Assembly (NCBI GenBank): GCA_965601685.1
Contig: CBFCWI010000001.1
Coordinates: 558,001-622,000, forward strand
DNA length: 64,000 nt
Direction: 5' to 3'
Source: JANQJD01 sp965601685
GTDB lineage: Bacteria > Pseudomonadota > Alphaproteobacteria > Rhodospirillales > Rhodospirillaceae
Shown: piece after piece, positions 61,566 through 64,000 of the stretch
How positions within the stretch are numbered: the first letter of the stretch is position 1
How the letters are laid out: every line of letters starts with the position of its first letter
Translations under genes and position numbers: made by a program
Notes under the pieces: model-generated
The model's input: only the letters and a program-made list of their open reading frames with translations
Database searches by the model: none
Told to the model about the DNA's origin: nothing

Positions 61566-63377
61566 TTAACGTCGTGAACGTCGGCCAAAGAACTTCTTGA
61601 GATCTTCAAACTTCCATTCCACATAGATTAGCTGACTATGACGGCCCTGACAGGTGTACGGAATGACTTCTATCTGCCGTAGGAGGGCGTTCATCTCAGG
61701 CACTGTCAGGTGGCGGTCTGTACACACGGAACTGCGACAGGCCATGATCACACAGAGATTGTACAGCTGCTCTTTGATATTTTCTTTGAGATTGAAAGTG
61801 GCAGCCCATTCGACTAGGCTAGCACCCAAATCCCGTACGAGACCCTGTACATCAACTGCCCCCAGCAGCGCCGGCACCGCACGTACCACCACCGCCCCCG
61901 GTCCAAAAGGCTCTATGACTAACCCTAGTGCCGCCAGTTCACCTGCACGGCTGACAAGCCGCTCTGCTGTTGCTGCCTGCAGATGCACGACTTCCGGAAT
62001 CATCAATAGCATATGCTGCTGCTGCACTCCCGTGCCTTCTAAGGTAGCCTGGAGGTGTGCCAAAATCAGACATTCGTTTGCTGCATGCCTATCGATTATC
62101 ATCAAGCTGTCAGGAGTTTCAGAAATAATATAGGTACCGTGAATCTGGGCCCGTGCAAGACCAAGTGGTTGTTGTTCGGATAACGGCTTACCCATGGCTT
62201 GATCAGAAGCCCCTGCTTGCTGCCTAGAGGAGGGGCTGTTTTCTCTGCCGACAATAATCACACCATGGTTGCCATCTGCCTCACGCAGATTCCCGCATAT
62301 CAGTAACCTGTTTTTGTCCAACGTGTTGCGGCGAATATTCTCAGAAATTGTATACCGACCTGTGGTAAGACCATGGCAGCCGGCCTCTGTTAAGGTCTGG
62401 CGGATAGCAGTGACCAACAGGCTGCGTACTGTCTCGGGATCACGGAATCGCACCTCTGCTTTGGCCGGGTGAACGTTAATATCTACACGGGCTGGAGCCA
62501 GTGTCAAAAACAGGCACACCACTGGCTGACAGCTGCTGGTCAGGACGTCCTGGTAGGCTGCACGTACAGCCGCTCCTAACAGACGGTCGCGGATTGGGCG
62601 GCCATTAACGAACAAGTACTGACTCGCTGCAGTTTTTCTCAATAAGGTGGGTAAGCTGATGAGTCCACCGAGGGCTATGCCATCATGCTCTGCGGCGATC
62701 GAGATCGCGTTCGCTATGAAAGCATGACCCATGAGATGGGCAAGCCGAGCACTGCGATGACTCTTTTCCAGATCGGCGGCAGCCTGTACCCGTAGCACAG
62801 AACGGCCTTCGTCACTCAGCGTGAAGCTGACCATAGGATGGGCCAGTGCCAGCCGTTCTAAGACATCGCGGACGTGACCAGCTTCTGTCCTTGGTGCCCT
62901 TAGGAACTTGAGACGGGCAGGAGTAGCGAAAAACAGATCGCGCACCTCAACCCTTGTCCCTGGCGGATGGGATGCAGGCACAACCTCCCCCCGCCTACCA
63001 GCGGTGACAGCCAGGCTCCAGGCACATTCTGCCCCATGACAGCGACTGGTCAAGGTCAGACGTGCCACTGCACCGATGGCGGGCAGAGCCTCACCGCGAA
63101 AGCCTAGGGAAGCAATTCGCGCCAAATCATCGCCAGGCAGCTTTGAGGTAGCATGCCGCTCCACAGCCACAAGCAGTTCCCCAGATTCTATGCCATGCCC
63201 ATCATCGACCACCGTAATCAGCGCACGACCGCCGTCAACGATGTTGACGGTGATCTGGCTGGCACCGGCGTCAAGAGCATTCTCAACCAATTCCTTCACA
63301 GCCGAGGCTGGCCGCTCGACCACCTCACCGGCGGCGATACGGTTAACCAAGGCTGGTGGCAGCAAACGAATGGGCAT
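61566..63377 (-). CDS. mutL: DNA mismatch repair protein MutL, degenerate endonuclease motifs
   Basis: ATPase that connects MutS to strand removal. The protein (603 aa) has an intact GHKL ATPase: ELVENALDAGA, VVDDGHGI and GFRGEALPAI. The C-terminal domain should hold DQHA(X)2E(X)4E; here residues 429-440 read DRHAANECLILA, with Arg for Gln and no second Glu. The zinc-binding CPHGRP region reads CQGRHSQ (576-582). One Cys motif (ACRSSV, Cys547) is kept. The C-terminal nuclease may therefore be weak or inactive. The start at ATG 63377 matches the family N-terminus. Confidence 0.93.
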   Translation of the reverse strand: MPIRLLPPALVNRIAAGEVVERPASAVKELVENALDAGASQITVNIVDGGRALITVVDDGHGIESGELLVAVERHATSKLPGDDLARIASLGFRGEALPAIGAVARLTLTSRCHGAECAWSLAVTAGRRGEVVPASHPPGTRVEVRDLFFATPARLKFLRAPRTEAGHVRDVLERLALAHPMVSFTLSDEGRSVLRVQAAADLEKSHRSARLAHLMGHAFIANAISIAAEHDGIALGGLISLPTLLRKTAASQYLFVNGRPIRDRLLGAAVRAAYQDVLTSSCQPVVCLFLTLAPARVDINVHPAKAEVRFRDPETVRSLLVTAIRQTLTEAGCHGLTTGRYTISENIRRNTLDKNRLLICGNLREADGNHGVIIVGRENSPSSRQQAGASDQAMGKPLSEQQPLGLARAQIHGTYIISETPDSLMIIDRHAANECLILAHLQATLEGTGVQQQHMLLMIPEVVHLQAATAERLVSRAGELAALGLVIEPFGPGAVVVRAVPALLGAVDVQGLVRDLGASLVEWAATFNLKENIKEQLYNLCVIMACRSSVCTDRHLTVPEMNALLRQIEVIPYTCQGRHSQLIYVEWKFEDLKKFFGRRSRR

Positions 63378-63483
63378 AACAACAACCTGCCCTAGACGAA
63401 CGGGTAACTGCAAATGCAAAGTGATAACACATTCATATCACATGAACAAACCACAGCATGTAGGTGGGATCATGTGCGAACTG

Positions 63484-64000
63484 TCAACCTCCCCACCAAT
63501 AAACCCAAATGAACAGAAACAACCACACCACGTCCACGAAATGCCAGTACCATGCTGCGGCTTCAAAACCGACATGATGCTCAGGTGTAAACTGGCCCCT
63601 CAGCGCTCTACTCAGATTCACCGCTAGAAAGCATACGCCCACCAGTACATGGAAGCCGTGGAACCCAGTTGCCATGTAAAACACAGAAGGGTAAATGCCT
63701 GCCCGGAAAGCAAATGTTGCATGGCCGTATTCATAAGCCTGGAGGGATAAGAACAGTAAACCCAATCCTACGGTTAGCAGTAGACCTTTTTTGATAACGC
63801 TACGGTTATCTACACGCACAGCGTGGTGAGCCCAATTCACAGTGAGACCGGAAGAGAGCAGGATCAATGTGTTCAGGAAAGGTATGCTCCACGGATTGAA
63901 TGGCTGGATTCCGGCTGGTGGCCACGCTGTTACAGTGGGGCTGACCTGCAAGGCGCTGTGGAAGAAGGCCCAGAAGAAAGCGGCAAAGAACATGACCTCG
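63484..64000 (-). CDS. ctaE: cytochrome c oxidase subunit III (5' part outside window)
   Basis: Membrane subunit of the haem-copper terminal oxidase. The visible 172 codons cover the C-terminal two thirds: MFFAAFFWAFFHSALQ, WAHHAVR, QAYEYGHATFAFR, GFHGFHVLVG, EAAAWYWHFVDVVWLFLF and the final YWWGG. The reading frame stays open to the window edge (residues EV before MFF), so it is cut off, not broken. The partner ctaA lies 27 kb away. Confidence 0.95.
   Translation of the reverse strand, partial: EVMFFAAFFWAFFHSALQVSPTVTAWPPAGIQPFNPWSIPFLNTLILLSSGLTVNWAHHAVRVDNRSVIKKGLLLTVGLGLLFLSLQAYEYGHATFAFRAGIYPSVFYMATGFHGFHVLVGVCFLAVNLSRALRGQFTPEHHVGFEAAAWYWHFVDVVWLFLFIWVYWWGG

Noticed and set aside
1..64000. 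Mobile elements, prophage, CRISPR, toxin-antitoxin or defence genes
   Set aside because: None of the products resembles a transposase, integrase, phage, Cas, toxin-antitoxin or restriction protein, and no long direct or inverted repeats frame any block.

Overview
The window reads as a chromosomal segment of an alphaproteobacterium, most likely a member of the Rhodospirillales/Acetobacterales. Supporting signs are the order porin - DUF3576 lipoprotein - leuS - lptE - holA, the radA - cvpA - purF - SDR run, hslVU beside hisB, uracil-DNA glycosylase and ETF-QO beside ispE, ubiG beside lysC, and a hopanoid pair (hpnG/hpnH). Base composition is near 50% GC. My called CDS sum to about 54 kb of 64 kb (roughly 84%), low for a free-living relative. 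Many spacers of 300-750 bp hold nothing recognisable, one regulator gene is clearly decayed, and several usually intact operons (his, trp, hpn) are broken. I infer a genome in early or moderate reduction, such as a host-associated Rhodospirillales lineage. The species cannot be fixed from this window. There are no insertion sequences, prophage genes, CRISPR arrays or obvious horizontally acquired islands.

Layout. 1-2.2 kb: truA (cut by the window edge) and a DmdC-type acyl-CoA dehydrogenase. 2.7-5.3 kb: cobalamin genes cobI and a CbiG-CobJ fusion, converging on hisH and hisB. 6.9-10.3 kb: a frameshifted XRE regulator remnant, then hslV-hslU and rlmE. 10.6-15.1 kb: hpnG converging on hpnH, then cobB with a TrpD2-like gene. 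15.6-25.2 kb: a membrane protein, trpS, an isochorismatase-family hydrolase, a DEAD-box helicase, an EF-G-like factor, mgtE, tRNA-Leu(GAG) and lipB. 25.6-33.8 kb: dienelactone hydrolase, radA, cvpA, purF, SDR, hemN, ahcY and a small protein. 34-36.7 kb: tRNA(CAU), an LpoA-like lipoprotein and ctaA. 37-40.6 kb: a very large multidomain flavo-iron-sulfur oxidoreductase. 40.6-51.7 kb: trpF, pyrF, moaB, uracil-DNA glycosylase, ETF-QO, ispE, a SAM hydroxide adenosyltransferase family protein, proC, a phasin, ubiG and a hypothetical. 51.9-64 kb: nitronate monooxygenase, lysC, a porin, the DUF3576-leuS-lptE-holA block, a pentapeptide-repeat protein, mutL and the cytochrome oxidase subunit III gene (cut by the edge).

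Together the genes describe an aerobic heterotroph or mixotroph with a haem-copper oxidase (ctaA, coxC), ubiquinone (ubiG, ETF-QO), fatty-acid or thio-acid oxidation, polyhydroxyalkanoate storage (phasin), hopanoid membranes, its own B12 pathway and amino-acid synthesis (his, trp, lys/thr, pro). No new defence or secretion system is visible. The most unusual signals are: a cluster of short perfect tandem duplications in the spacers, a MutL whose endonuclease and zinc motifs look eroded, an EF-G-like protein lacking the usual catalytic His, several perfect inverted repeats in spacers, and the 1178-residue oxidoreductase.
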